Shown piece after piece: positions 1-9,602 of a stretch of 64,000 nt of DNA (position 1 is the first letter of the stretch; each line of letters opens with the position of its first letter). Made by a program: the position numbers and the translations under genes. This DNA is from Campylobacter helveticus (GTDB lineage: Bacteria; Campylobacterota; Campylobacteria; Campylobacterales; Campylobacteraceae). The notes beneath the pieces were generated by a model. That model worked only from the letters and a program-made list of their open reading frames with translations, had not been told where the DNA came from and searched no databases. The stretch spans positions 124,001-188,000 of the forward strand of contig NZ_CP020478.1 of assembly GCF_002080395.1 (NCBI RefSeq), written 5' to 3'.

Positions 1-1228
1 ATCCCACATAAGGTGGGGAGCTAAAGATTCCAGCAATTTTTTGCGAATGCAAGAGATTAGCAAAAGTGGGATTTTGCTTTTTTACTTCGTTTATAATATC
101 CACATTGCAAGAATCTGCATTAAGACATAAACTAAAACAATCGCTTCTTAAAGTCTCAAACTCTTTGATTCTCTTTAGCGTATCCTTTGCATAGCTTTTA
201 AACCATTTTAAAGAGCTAAAAAGTGGCTTACAAATCCTGCCGTGCTTTTTGCAATAATAGCTCTTTAACATAGGCTCTTTTAAAGTAGTCAAATCAGCGT
301 GTGTTGTCGCTCTACAACTGCGTGCTGTTCGGCTTAAGATAATGCTTAAAATATTTTGCAAGTCTTTGGGAGCTTTTATAATTTCATTTTTCAGTAAAAT
401 AAGTTCTTTCTTGATGGATTCTATATACCAAAAATCTAAAAAACTTCCATTATTTTTAACATTTAAATCAATATTGAATTGCTTAACTAGCTTGTCATAA
501 ATGCTTAAAAATTCTCTTTCTTTTATTTCTCCATAGACTTTTTCATCAATTTCTTTTAGCACCACTTTGCGTTTAAATTCTTTAGGAAAAAACTCTGCAT
601 TAAACGCATTTAAATGTTGAGTTAAAGTCTCTTCAAAAGCCTTTATATTGCTATTTTCATAAAAAGATTCTAAAACTTGGATAAGTCTATAGCATTCACT
701 TTCTAAAAGATTACTATCATAACGCCCTAATTTTGCATTAACAAGCATAGTATTAAAGCAAGAAATGTCAATCCCAATGCTGTGCATCCCCAATTCACTC
801 GCCACACATAAAGTCGTGCCACTTCCCGCAAAAATATCTAGCACAATATCGCCTTTTTGAAAGCAAGATTCTGTCTTTAGTGTATCAGTATGAGAGTCTA
901 AAAAATACTCCACAAGCTGAGGGATAAATTTGCCTTTGTAGGGGTGGAGTCTATGGATATGCTTAGTTGTCTCTACTTCTTTATAATTTGCAAAAGCGAG
1001 TGGGTGGCTATGGCTTTCTTGTGTGTAAAGCGTATCATAATAGGCTTTTAACTCATCTTTGCTAATCAAGTTTTCCTTAGAATTTGTCGCATAATTTGCT
1101 ACTTTGCCATAGTTGATAAGATAGAGAATGTTTGAGCTTGTTACATTTTTGTTAAGATACGCACTAGCCCAGACGCTTGCTTCTTTTGGTGCAAAAAACT
1201 GCTTAAAATTATTTATTCCTTGTGCCAT
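1..1228 (-). CDS. DNA methyltransferase, SPPY type (C-terminus outside window)
   Basis: About 409 residues are visible before the gene leaves the window at its 3' side. Motif I (DIFAGSGTT, around residue 133) is the SAM-binding loop, and SPPYVG at the window edge is the catalytic motif IV. SPP[YF] is typical of N4-cytosine amino-methyltransferases, although N6-adenine enzymes cannot be excluded. The order (motif I before IV, about 270 residues apart) suggests a target-recognition region between them. The start was chosen at the ATG at 1226-1228, which lies 33 bases after the stop of the upstream multicopper oxidase gene. No restriction partner is visible on this side. The specificity is unknown. 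Confidence 0.85.
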   Translation of the reverse strand, partial: MAQGINNFKQFFAPKEASVWASAYLNKNVTSSNILYLINYGKVANYATNSKENLISKDELKAYYDTLYTQESHSHPLAFANYKEVETTKHIHRLHPYKGKFIPQLVEYFLDSHTDTLKTESCFQKGDIVLDIFAGSGTTLCVASELGMHSIGIDISCFNTMLVNAKLGRYDSNLLESECYRLIQVLESFYENSNIKAFEETLTQHLNAFNAEFFPKEFKRKVVLKEIDEKVYGEIKEREFLSIYDKLVKQFNIDLNVKNNGSFLDFWYIESIKKELILLKNEIIKAPKDLQNILSIILSRTARSCRATTHADLTTLKEPMLKSYYCKKHGRICKPLFSSLKWFKSYAKDTLKRIKEFETLRSDCFSLCLNADSCNVDIINEVKKQNPTFANLLHSQKIAGIFSSPPYVG

Positions 1229-1261
1229 TCCCCAATTCCCACTCAATCGTCCCCAAATTTA

Positions 1262-2785
1262 TCACTCTCTTAGCTCCAAATTTCCCATCATTCCTAAATC
1301 TTCGTGTTCTAAAATATGACAATGATACATTCTAAGCCCTTTGAAATCCTGCTTCATTCTAAGTCTTAGCTCCTCTTTAGGACGCACATTGATAGTATCT
1401 CTTAAGGCTCTAAATTCAGCTTTTTGCACCTTGCCATTAAGCTTTGAAGAAATCAGCTCAAATTGTGTGCCGTGTATGTGAAAAGGGTGGTCCATATGCG
1501 ACTTATTAATAATAATCCAGTCTTCAACCTCCCCCACACGCGAACTAAAATCTACACGCTTCATATCAAAAATTTTTCCATTCAGCAAAAACATAGAAGC
1601 AAGGCTATTTTTTAACTCATCTTGCGTTTTTTTAGCGATGCCGTGCATTTTAGCGTGGTCTTCACTCAATATCACTTCTTTAAATTCCTTAGGCTCATCT
1701 AAAGGCTTAAATTTTCGAAGCTCTTTAGGAATTTCAAGGGGAGGGTTTTTAATCTCAACACTCGCTAAAAATAAGTCTTTTTTCTCTTCTTTAACAAGCA
1801 TTTTATCCCTATCATAGTAAAGACTTTCAAGCTTAAATTCTCCCTTAGGCGCTAGGATAAAAACTTCCGCCCTTGAAGCAGGGCTTAAAAAAAGCTCTTC
1901 TTTCTCTACACCCCTTTCAAGCAAACCTCCGTCCGTCCCAACAAGTAAGAATTTAGCCCCTTTAATACGCAGTCTTAAATATCTAGCACTGCAACAATTA
2001 TAGAGGCGGATTTTTTCATTATTAAGCGTAATTTTAGGTTCAAACTGCCCATTAATTAAGACAAATTCCCCCTCTCTACCATTGAGCCAATCATATAAAT
2101 TATTGTGCGGAATTTGTGCATTTTCATCAAGCCTTAAATCGCTAATCATAAAATCCTGCTCGGCAAAGTGCGACAAAGCATCTTTTTTAGCCTTGACAAC
2201 AAAAGCTCCAGAAAGTCCCATAAATACCTGTTTTGAAGTGATATAATGAGGGTGAGGGTGATACCAGTAAGTCCCAGCACAATTTTGTGGCAGTGTAAAA
2301 TGATAACTCCTGCTCTCTTTTGGTAAAACCGCATCGTGAGGATTGCCATCTTGATTTGGCGGCACAGGTAGCCCGTGCCAATGGATAGTGGTAGGCTCTT
2401 TAAGGTGATTTTCAACGATGATTTCAACCTCATCGCCTTCAAAAACTTCAATTTTTGGAGCAGGGATAGAGGCATTATAAGTATAAAATTTTGTCTTTTT
2501 GCCTTTAATAAGCTCAATTTCTTCTTCTGTAATTTTAATCCTCGCTTTAAAATAGCCTTTTTTCTTGCTTTCATTTTTTAGCAAATTTAAAGGCTTTAGG
2601 GCTTGATTTGCTGGGAATTCTTTTTTATCTAAAAGCTTTAAATCAAGTGGCGCAAGATGGATAAATGAAGTATCTGCTGGAGTATTTTGATGACTTGTGT
2701 GGTTTGAGTGCATAGGCATAGCATAACTAAGACTTGTGCTAACTAAGGCTAGGGCGCTTGTTTTTAAAAAAGTTCTGCGTTGCAT
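1262..2785 (-). CDS. Periplasmic multicopper oxidase (CueO/SufI family)
   Basis: Predicted 507-residue periplasmic copper enzyme that would oxidise Cu(I) and help copper tolerance. The start at 2785 gives a twin-arginine signal (RRTFLKTSALALV) and follows an AAGGA ribosome site; a longer frame upstream lacks these features and overlaps nspC. A Met/His-rich stretch (MPMHSNHTSHQ) follows the signal. All four copper motifs are present: HWHGLP, HPHPHY, HPFHIHG and HCHILEHEDLGMM, the last carrying the type 1 His-Cys-His and axial Met ligands. It is divergent from nspC, as I recall for C. jejuni Cj1515c/Cj1516. The copper-defence role is inferred from the family. Confidence 0.93.
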   Translation of the reverse strand: MQRRTFLKTSALALVSTSLSYAMPMHSNHTSHQNTPADTSFIHLAPLDLKLLDKKEFPANQALKPLNLLKNESKKKGYFKARIKITEEEIELIKGKKTKFYTYNASIPAPKIEVFEGDEVEIIVENHLKEPTTIHWHGLPVPPNQDGNPHDAVLPKESRSYHFTLPQNCAGTYWYHPHPHYITSKQVFMGLSGAFVVKAKKDALSHFAEQDFMISDLRLDENAQIPHNNLYDWLNGREGEFVLINGQFEPKITLNNEKIRLYNCCSARYLRLRIKGAKFLLVGTDGGLLERGVEKEELFLSPASRAEVFILAPKGEFKLESLYYDRDKMLVKEEKKDLFLASVEIKNPPLEIPKELRKFKPLDEPKEFKEVILSEDHAKMHGIAKKTQDELKNSLASMFLLNGKIFDMKRVDFSSRVGEVEDWIIINKSHMDHPFHIHGTQFELISSKLNGKVQKAEFRALRDTINVRPKEELRLRMKQDFKGLRMYHCHILEHEDLGMMGNLELRE

Positions 2786-2906
2786 TTTTATCCTTAAGTC
2801 TAAAATTTCAAAAATTGTAAAATATATTTTTAAAAAATTAGTAAATATAATTAGGCTAGAATTTGGCTTGATTTCACTACCATTTTTAGCTAATGCAAAA
2901 GGATAA

Positions 2907-4064
2907 ATGATGTTTATAAATAATGAAAATTTCAAAACCCCCGCTTACATCTTAGAGGAAGATAAGCTTAGGAAAAACTGCGAACTTTTGGCACGAGTGA
3001 GCGAGGAAAGCGGCGCAAAAGTGCTTTTAGCCTTAAAAGGTTTTGCCTTTTCAGGGGCGATGAAAATCGTAGGAGAATATCTTAATGGCTGCACTTGTAG
3101 CGGACTTTGGGAGGCAAAATTTGCAAAAGAATTTATGGATAAAGAAATTCATACCTTCTCTCCCGCCTTTAAAGAAGATGAAATGGACGAGATTATAGGG
3201 CTTTCCCACCACATCATTTTTAACTCTCTTCATCAATTTAATCTTTTTAAAGAAAAAGCTAAAAGCAAATCCTTAGGACTTCGTTGCAATCCAGAAGTCT
3301 CTTTAGCCCCCAAAGAGCTTTATAATCCTTGTGGGCGGTATTCTAGACTTGGAATTTTAAGTAAAGATTTAGAAAATGTGAATTTAAGCGAAGTCGATGG
3401 GCTTCATTTTCACGCTTTGTGCGAGGAAAGTGCGGATAGCTTAGAAGTTGTTTTAAATGCCTTTGAAGCGAAATTTGGCAAGTGGATAAAAAAGATAAAA
3501 TGGGTCAATTTTGGCGGCGGACATCACATCACCAAAAATGGTTACAACACGCAAAAGCTCATCAGTCTTTGCAAGAAATTTAGCGATAAATACGGGGTGC
3601 AGGTGTATTTGGAGCCGGGTGAAGCGGTGGGGTGGCAAACGGGTGTTTTGGTCGCTTCCGTGATAGACATTGTGGAAAATGAGAAAAAAATCGCCATTTT
3701 AGATACCTCAAGCGAAGCACATATGCCTGATACTATCATTATGCCTTACACGAGCGAGGTTTTAAACGCTAGGATTTTAAGCACGAGGGAGGGGGAGCAA
3801 ATTTCAAGCTTAAACGAGGGCGAAAAGGCGTATTTGTTAGCGGGAAATACTTGTTTAGCAGGCGATGTGATGGGAGAGTACGCCTTTAAAAAAGAGCTTA
3901 ATAGGGGCGATAAAATAGCCTTTTTAGACCAAATTCACTACTCCATAGTCAAAAATACAACCTTTAATGGGGTGGTGCTACCGAATTTAATGCTTTATAC
4001 TAAAGATAAAAAGCTTGAAATGGTAAGAAAATTTTCTTATGAAGATTATGCAAAAAGGAATTAA
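2907..4064 (+). CDS. nspC: Carboxynorspermidine decarboxylase
   Basis: 385-residue PLP enzyme of the alanine racemase-fold decarboxylase family. It converts carboxynorspermidine or carboxyspermidine to the polyamine in the cytoplasm. The PLP lysine lies in LLALKGF near residue 43, the glycine-rich phosphate site is FGGGHH, and EPGEAVGWQTG near residue 235 is a family signature. The ribosome site AAAGGAT precedes two consecutive ATG codons (2907 and 2910), either of which could be used. It precedes the fdh operon but is separated from it by about 300 bases, so it is probably transcribed independently. Confidence 0.93.
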   Translation: MMFINNENFKTPAYILEEDKLRKNCELLARVSEESGAKVLLALKGFAFSGAMKIVGEYLNGCTCSGLWEAKFAKEFMDKEIHTFSPAFKEDEMDEIIGLSHHIIFNSLHQFNLFKEKAKSKSLGLRCNPEVSLAPKELYNPCGRYSRLGILSKDLENVNLSEVDGLHFHALCEESADSLEVVLNAFEAKFGKWIKKIKWVNFGGGHHITKNGYNTQKLISLCKKFSDKYGVQVYLEPGEAVGWQTGVLVASVIDIVENEKKIAILDTSSEAHMPDTIIMPYTSEVLNARILSTREGEQISSLNEGEKAYLLAGNTCLAGDVMGEYAFKKELNRGDKIAFLDQIHYSIVKNTTFNGVVLPNLMLYTKDKKLEMVRKFSYEDYAKRN

Positions 4065-4367
4065 CTTATTATGTAAATATATCATAAAATATCTTTTGCG
4101 TTTTTGTCAAATTTTTCTCAAAAATGCAAAAAAATTTTTCATTACCAAGAATTTAAAAAATAATTTGAAAATATTAAATTTCAATGCTTTATAACATTTT
4201 TTCTTCACAAAATGAAAACGAAAAATCTCTACAAATTTCAGTTTTTTTTAAAACAAATAGTATTATGATAAAAACAAGTTTTAAAGAGGCTCAAAGTGCG
4301 TAATAGGTAATTTTGGCATAATATTATCAAGCTTAAAAAAACAAGTTTTAAAAAGAGTAGGAAAGTT
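4065..4367. other. AT-rich intergenic leader of the fdh operon with a 15-bp direct repeat
   Basis: This stretch of about 300 bases has no convincing gene. It contains the 15-mer AAAACAAGTTTTAAA twice in direct orientation, at 4271-4285 and 4338-4352, 67 bases apart. The second copy lies just upstream of the ribosome site of the first fdh gene. A possible -10 (TATTAT or GCATAATAT) lies near 4317-4327. The repeats could be regulator-binding sites, but no known box was recognised. Confidence 0.5.
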
Positions 4368-5069
4368 GTGAATTTAGAAAATTTAAGATTTGCTAGAAGT
4401 CTTTATTATCAGTGTTTAGGAGAGGTTTTTAGCTTTTCCTTCTCAAAAGATAGATTAGCAAATTTTTCCAAATACCTAAATGCGATGAGCGAGTGTGCTT
4501 TTGATGAAGCTTTAAAGACAAATTTTGCATTTTTACTTGAAAATTTAAAAACCCCACAAGATATACAAAAACTCATTAAAGAATATGATGTTTTATTTTT
4601 AGCATTAAAAAATGCCATTCCTACGACTTTTTCTTACATAGAAGAGGGTTTTGAAAACTCAAATGCCCTTCTTGCCGTGCGTCAAATTCTTGCAAAAAGC
4701 AAACTAAGAAGAAATGAAACTTTTTTTAAAGAAGGTGAGGATAGCGTGGGCTTTTGCTTCATTTTGATGGGTGAATTTTTAAAAGAAAAAAATGATGATT
4801 TGGCAAAAGAGCTATTTGAAAAGCTTATCAATCCTAATATCGATGAGTTTTTAAGCCTTATTTTGACAAATGATGAAGCTTTATTCTTCAAAAAAATTGC
4901 TTTTATAAGCAAGGCTTTTATGGAATTTGAAAGATTTTGCTTTGAGCTTGAAAAGCCTATGAAAGTGCAGAGCAAAAAGGTGCAAAATAATCTTTCTCGC
5001 TCTGAATTTTTGAGAAGAGAAACTAACAAACAAAGGAGGAAGCTTGGAAAATCGCAGGAAATTTCTTAA
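4368..5069 (+). CDS. fdhM: TorD-family chaperone for formate dehydrogenase (FdhM-like)
   Basis: 233-residue soluble, helical protein starting at GTG after GAGTAGGAAAG. Its position as the first gene of the fdh operon matches Cj1514c of C. jejuni, described as a TorD-like chaperone needed for formate dehydrogenase maturation. It has the aromatic N-terminal helix (FARSLYYQCLGEVFSFSFS) and acidic helical segments expected of TorD/DmsD proteins. Such chaperones hold the molybdoenzyme precursor and its Tat signal until the cofactor is inserted. Its 3' end overlaps the next gene by 26 bases, implying coupled translation. The family call rests mainly on context and general pattern. Confidence 0.8.
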   Translation: MNLENLRFARSLYYQCLGEVFSFSFSKDRLANFSKYLNAMSECAFDEALKTNFAFLLENLKTPQDIQKLIKEYDVLFLALKNAIPTTFSYIEEGFENSNALLAVRQILAKSKLRRNETFFKEGEDSVGFCFILMGEFLKEKNDDLAKELFEKLINPNIDEFLSLILTNDEALFFKKIAFISKAFMEFERFCFELEKPMKVQSKKVQNNLSRSEFLRRETNKQRRKLGKSQEIS

Positions 5070-5235
5070 AAATTCTGCTCTTGCTTTAGCTGGAGCTGGT
5101 ATTTTAGGTGCGACAAATTTAGCTTTTGGCGAAGAAAAAGCAGAAAATAAACTTGTTCGTGGCAAAAGCAAGAAAAAAGAAGTGCTTTATCAAAGAAGTG
5201 CTAACTGGGAAAAATACTACATAAAGGCTGAATAA
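5044..5235 (+). CDS. Small Tat-exported formate dehydrogenase subunit
   Basis: 63-residue protein with a twin-arginine signal (RRKFLKNSALALAGAGILG) and a short charged tail. It starts at TTG 5044 after a strong AGGAGG ribosome site inside the preceding gene. Its stop TAA shares one base with the ATG of fdhA (TAATG). Small Tat proteins in this position occur before molybdopterin formate dehydrogenases in epsilonproteobacteria (Cj1513c-like). The mature part is only about 35 residues, so it may be an assembly or linker subunit; its exact role is not evident from the sequence. Confidence 0.85.
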   Translation: MENRRKFLKNSALALAGAGILGATNLAFGEEKAENKLVRGKSKKKEVLYQRSANWEKYYIKAE

Positions 5236-8021
5236 TGAATTTAAATCGTCGTTCGTTTTTAAAAATGGCGGCTCTTTCTAGCCTTGCAACTCCACTTTTG
5301 GGGCGTAGCGAGATGTTAAGAGAAGCTAAGGAAAGTGAGCTGAGTGAAGCTTTTGAGGGAAGTAAAAAGGTAAGAAGCGTTTGCACTGCCTGTTCTGTGG
5401 GCTGTGGCATAGTCGCTGAAGTGCAAAATGGCGTTTGGGTGCGTCAAGAAATCGCTCAAGACCACCCTGTAAGCTTTGGAGGACACTGCTGCAAAGGCTC
5501 TGATATGATAGATATGGTGCGCTCTCATGTGAGGCTAAAATACCCTATGAAAAAAGAAAATGGGGAATGGAAACGCATAAGCTATGAACAAGCCTTTGAA
5601 GAAATCGGCGAAAAACTTGCCACATATCGTAAGCAAAATCCTGAAAGTGTGATGTTTATAGGCTCTGCTAAGATGAGCAATGAGCAAGCTTACTATGTGC
5701 GTAAATTTGCAGCCTTTTTTGGCACAAATAATATAGACCACCAAGCTAGAATTTGACATAGTGCAACAGTCGCCGGTGTGGCGAATACATTTGGTTATGG
5801 CGCGATGACAAATCATCTTGGCGATATTCAAAAGTCAAAGTGTATTTTTATCATAGGGGCAAATCCAGCGGTCAATCACCCTGTGGGCTTTAGACATTTT
5901 CTAAAAGCAAAAGAAAAAGGTGCAAAGCTTATCGTAGTTGATCCTCGCTTTACCAAAAGTGCGGCAAAGGCGGATATTTACGCAAGAATTCGTCCGGGAA
6001 CTGACATCGCCTTTATGTATGGTATGCTTAAAATCATCTTTGATGAGGGTTTAGAAGATACAAAATATCTCGATGAAAGAGTTTTTGGTATCGATAAAAT
6101 ACGCGAAGAAGCGGCAAAATGGGACGCAAAAGAAGTTGAAAATGTAACAGGTATCCCAGAAGCAAAGTTAAGAGAAATCACCCTCGAAGTCGCTAAAAAT
6201 AAACCTGCAACGCTCATTTGGGCGATGGGTTTAACCCAGCACACCGTAGGCACTTCTAACACGCGTCTTGCTCCTATTGTGCAAATGGTGCTTGGTAACA
6301 TCGGCAAATCTGGTGGCGGAGTTAATATCCTAAGAGGACACGATAATGTGCAAGGTGCTTCCGATGTAGCTTGTTTGAGTGAAAATTTGCCGGGCTATTA
6401 TCCTTTAAATGAAGCGAGTTGGAGATATTACGCACAAATTTGGGGCGTGGATTATGAATGGCTTTTGAGTAATTTTGTCAGCAAAGAATGGATGCATAAA
6501 ACGGGCTTAAGCCTTGCGAGGTGGTGGGCTGCGGCTTTAAATGGCAAAGATGATAATGACAAAATTGACAACGCAGGAACGCCTTTAAAAGCTTTGGTTG
6601 TAATGGGAAATGGCATCACCTCAACCGCCCAACAAGCTAAAGTTAAAGAGGGTTTAGAAGCTTTAGAACTTCTAGTTTTAGCCGACCCTTTTGTCAATGA
6701 AGCAGGTATTATAGCAGAGAGAAAAGATGGAATTTATCTTCTTCCTGCTGCAACGCAGTTTGAAACTAGCGGAAGCGTAACAGCAACTAATCGTAGCGGA
6801 CAATGGAGATTTAAAGTTGTCGAGCCACTTTATGAAAGCAAGGAAGACCAAGAAATTTTATTTGAGTTGGCTAAAAAACTCGGCTTTTATGAGGATTTCA
6901 CTAAAACCTTACGCGATGAAAATGGCAAAATTGTTTGGCCTGAAAACGCGACAAAAGAGCTTACTGGAGCGATTCGTAGCATAGGACTTAATGGCTGGAG
7001 TGCAGAAAGACTTAAAAAACATACGCTAAACTGGGATAAATTTGATGAAATCACCCTTGAGGGTAAAGAGGGCGAGGTTAAGGGAGAGTATTTTGGACTT
7101 CCTTGGCCTTGCTGGAGCGAAAAACACCCTGGCTCCCCTGTGCTTTATAATACCGACATCGAAGTTTCAAGGGGCGGTATGGGCTTTAGAAACAATTTTG
7201 GTCTTGAGTATGAGGGTGAAAGTCTTTTAGCTAAAAATGCCCCACTTAATTCTCCGATTAATACAGGCTATCCGCAGATTACTAAAGATAACATAGAAAA
7301 AGTTTTAGGCATTACCTTAAGCAAGGAAGAAAAAGAGCAAATGGGTCCAAGCTGGGCTTTAGACGCGAGTAATATCATCGCAACAAAATGTATGCAAAAA
7401 GGCATTGTGCCTTATGGTAACGCTAAGGCTAGGGCTGTGGTATGGACTTTTAAAGATAAAATTCCACTTCACAGAGAGCCGCTGCACTCTCCAAGAAATG
7501 ATTTGGCGCAAAAATATCCAAGCTTTGAAGACCAAAAAGCACTTTACCGCGTCGATACTAAATTTATCTCCGTGCAACAAGCGAAGGATTATTCTAAAGA
7601 ATTTCCGCTTAATCTCGTAACCGCGCGTCTTGTCAATCTAAACGGCGCAGGTATGGAAAATAGAGCCTCTATGTATCTTACGCGTTTAACGCCTGAAATG
7701 TTTTGTGAGCTTAACGAAAAACTCGCCAAAAAAGAAAATATCAAAAAAGGCGATATGATATGGGTGCATTCTCCAGAAGGCACAAAAATCAAAGTGCGTG
7801 TAAAAATCAACAACGGCGTGGCTGAAGATATGATTTTCCTACCTTTCCACTTTACAGGCGTAATGCAAGGGGTGGATTTAACGCATAATTTTCCTGAAGG
7901 AACGAAGCCTTATGCGAGTGGGGAAAGTGCTAACACGGTAACAAATTACGGCTATGACATTATGTGTCAAATCCCAGAAACTAAGGGTGGTTTATGCCGC
8001 ATTTCAAAAGACGGGGTGTAA
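5235..8021 (+). CDS. fdhA: Formate dehydrogenase catalytic subunit, selenoprotein (UGA = Sec at codon 174)
   Basis: 928-residue periplasmic molybdopterin enzyme oxidising formate to CO2. It begins with a Tat signal (NRRSFLKMAALSSLATPLLG), then a 4Fe-4S motif (CTACSVGCGI ... CCKG) and the bis-MGD domains. The frame has an in-frame TGA at 5754-5756, in HQARI-U-HSATVAGVAN. The same frame continues without break to 8021, and the TGA sits exactly where selenocysteine (or Cys) binds molybdenum in this family. A SECIS-like hairpin follows. Reading this as two genes would be wrong. It needs SelA and SelB, both encoded near 50-53 kb. FdhB follows after 3 bases. Confidence 0.96.
5757..5790 (+). promoter_or_regulatory. 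Bacterial SECIS element for Sec insertion in fdhA
   Basis: Thirteen bases after the TGA codon a hairpin forms from TCGCC (5770-5774) and GGCGA (5780-5784), closing the five-base loop GGTGT. Its distance and GG-U-containing loop resemble the fdhF SECIS hairpin bound by SelB domain IV. It lies inside coding sequence, so it is constrained by both protein and RNA. The placement is directly visible; binding by SelB is inferred. Confidence 0.8.
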
Positions 8022-8024
8022 GAA

Positions 8025-8666
8025 ATGAGTAAAATTAATTTTGCAAATTTAGAAAAAGAAAGGCTGAAATTTTTTTGCGATAATGAGAGGTGCATTGATT
8101 GTAATGGCTGCTCTGTCGCTTGTGATGAGGCACACGAACTACCTATCAATATCCGCCGCCGCCGTGTCATTACGCTCAATGAGGGTGAAGAGGGCAAAGA
8201 AGTCTCCACCTCTATCTCTTGTATGCACTGCGATGACGCACCTTGTGCGATTGTTTGTCCTGTGGATTGTTTTTATATACGAGGCGATGGAGTTGTCTTA
8301 CACGATAAAGAAATTTGCATAGGCTGTGGATACTGCCTTTATGCTTGTCCTTTTGGAGCGCCGCAATTCCCACAAACTAGCGTTTTTGGAGATAAGGGCA
8401 TTATGGATAAATGCACGATGTGTGCTGGTGGTCCTGAGGCGACAAATTCTCAAAAAGAAAGAGAGCTTTACGGACAAAATAGAATTGCCGAAGGAAAAGT
8501 GCCTGTATGTGCGGCGATGTGTTCGACTAAGGCTTTACTTGTAGGCGAGTCTTCTAAGATAGAAGAAATTTATCAACATAGGCTAGAAAGTAGAAAATAT
8601 GGCATTAAAGCTCCAAGTGAAAGTATGGAGTGGAAAATCGCTTACATAGGAAAGGAGCGTTTATGA
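8025..8666 (+). CDS. fdhB: Formate dehydrogenase iron-sulfur subunit
   Basis: 213-residue ferredoxin-type electron-transfer subunit carrying electrons from FdhA to the membrane cytochrome b. Cysteine clusters are visible in order: CIDCNGCSVAC, CMHCDDAPCAIVCPVDC, CIGCGYCLYACPFG, then CTMCAGG with a later CAAMC, enough for four 4Fe-4S centres. It has no signal peptide and is presumably exported with FdhA through its Tat signal. It starts 3 bases after fdhA and overlaps fdhC by four bases (ATGA). Confidence 0.94.
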   Translation: MSKINFANLEKERLKFFCDNERCIDCNGCSVACDEAHELPINIRRRRVITLNEGEEGKEVSTSISCMHCDDAPCAIVCPVDCFYIRGDGVVLHDKEICIGCGYCLYACPFGAPQFPQTSVFGDKGIMDKCTMCAGGPEATNSQKERELYGQNRIAEGKVPVCAAMCSTKALLVGESSKIEEIYQHRLESRKYGIKAPSESMEWKIAYIGKERL

Positions 8667-9580
8667 AAAAGCTTTTTTTACTCGCTTTCTCTCTTGCAAA
8701 TTTATTTGCTTATGGTGAAGAAAGAATGGGACAAGATACGCAAATTTGGGATTATAACCGCATCACAAATATTGCAAATTACGATACTTTTGGCAAACTT
8801 TGGACAACTTTACAAGGCGAGTATATCGCTACTTTAGCCTTAGTGAGCGTTATCGCCGTTTTAGCAGCTTTTGCCTTGCATTATATGGTCATAGGTCCTA
8901 AGCAATTTTCCCACGCCGGAAAGAAAATTTACGCTTTTTCTCTTTTTGAAAGGCTTTTCCACTTCATCGCGGCACTTTCTTGGGTCATCTTAGTCCCAAC
9001 AGGCTTTATAATGATGTTTGGAATGACTTTTGGCGGAGGGCTTTTTGTGAGAGTGTGTAAAAATTTACACGCCATTGCGACGATTTTATTTATTGTTTCT
9101 ATTATCCCTATGTTTTTTTGGTGGATTAAAAGAATGCTTCCTGCAAGTTATGATTTAAAATGGCTGATGATAGTGGGAGGCTATTTAAGTAAAGAGAAAA
9201 AACCTGTGCCAGCTGGGAAATTTAATTTCGGGCAGAAATCTTGGTATTACATCGCCGTTTTTGGGGGCTTTTTGATGATTATTACCGGTGGTTTTATGTA
9301 TTTCTTAGATTTTAACTCAAGCTCAGCACAAAGCCTTTTTGGGCTAAGTCATATCGAGCTTTTAAGACTTAGCGCTATCACTCATAATTTCTTAGGCATA
9401 GTGTGTGCGGTGTTTTTTGGGGTGCATATTTATATGGCGGTATTTGCGATTAAGGGAAGTATCCACTCTATGGTAAATGGCTATAAGGAGGAAGAAGAGG
9501 TCTATATACTCCATAGCTACTGGTATAAAGAACTTTCTAAAAATAAACAAATCAACCCTAGCTTTACTTACGATAAATAA
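8663..9580 (+). CDS. fdhC: Formate dehydrogenase cytochrome b subunit
   Basis: 305-residue membrane subunit passing electrons from FdhB to menaquinone. The start at 8663 was chosen because it gives a signal-like N-terminus (MKKLFLLAFSLANLFA), follows AAAGGAG and overlaps the fdhB stop as ATGA. About five hydrophobic segments follow, with histidines suited to heme b (HFIAALSWVILVPTGFIMMFG, LHAIATILF, THNFLGI, FFGVHIYM). In C. jejuni I would expect fdhD next; here a decayed restriction gene follows instead, so synteny breaks at this point. Confidence 0.93.
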   Translation: MKKLFLLAFSLANLFAYGEERMGQDTQIWDYNRITNIANYDTFGKLWTTLQGEYIATLALVSVIAVLAAFALHYMVIGPKQFSHAGKKIYAFSLFERLFHFIAALSWVILVPTGFIMMFGMTFGGGLFVRVCKNLHAIATILFIVSIIPMFFWWIKRMLPASYDLKWLMIVGGYLSKEKKPVPAGKFNFGQKSWYYIAVFGGFLMIITGGFMYFLDFNSSSAQSLFGLSHIELLRLSAITHNFLGIVCAVFFGVHIYMAVFAIKGSIHSMVNGYKEEEEVYILHSYWYKELSKNKQINPSFTYDK

Positions 9581-9583
9581 ATC

Positions 9584-9602
9584 AGGAGGGGCTATCCCTC
9601 CT
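9584..9602. terminator. Hairpin after fdhC, possible bidirectional terminator
   Basis: The arms AGGAGGG and CCCTCCT form a 7-bp stem around GCTAT, four bases after the fdhC stop. On the plus strand no clear T run follows; on the minus strand the sequence after the stem is T-rich. It probably ends transcription of the fdh operon and of the convergent remnant gene. Confidence 0.6.

Noticed and set aside
1128-1319. 63-codon plus-strand frame
   Set aside because: It is antisense to the methyltransferase start and lacks start signals.
2146-2574. 142-codon frame inside the multicopper oxidase gene
   Set aside because: It lies in another frame of a well-supported gene, is very Lys/Leu-rich and has no ribosome site.
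2786-2935. N-terminal extension of the multicopper oxidase
   Set aside because: The Tat signal and ribosome site are at 2785; the extension would overlap nspC and place the signal internally.
5778-8021. A separate 747-codon oxidoreductase gene
   Set aside because: It is the in-frame remainder of fdhA after the Sec codon; its apparent ATG lies inside the SECIS region.
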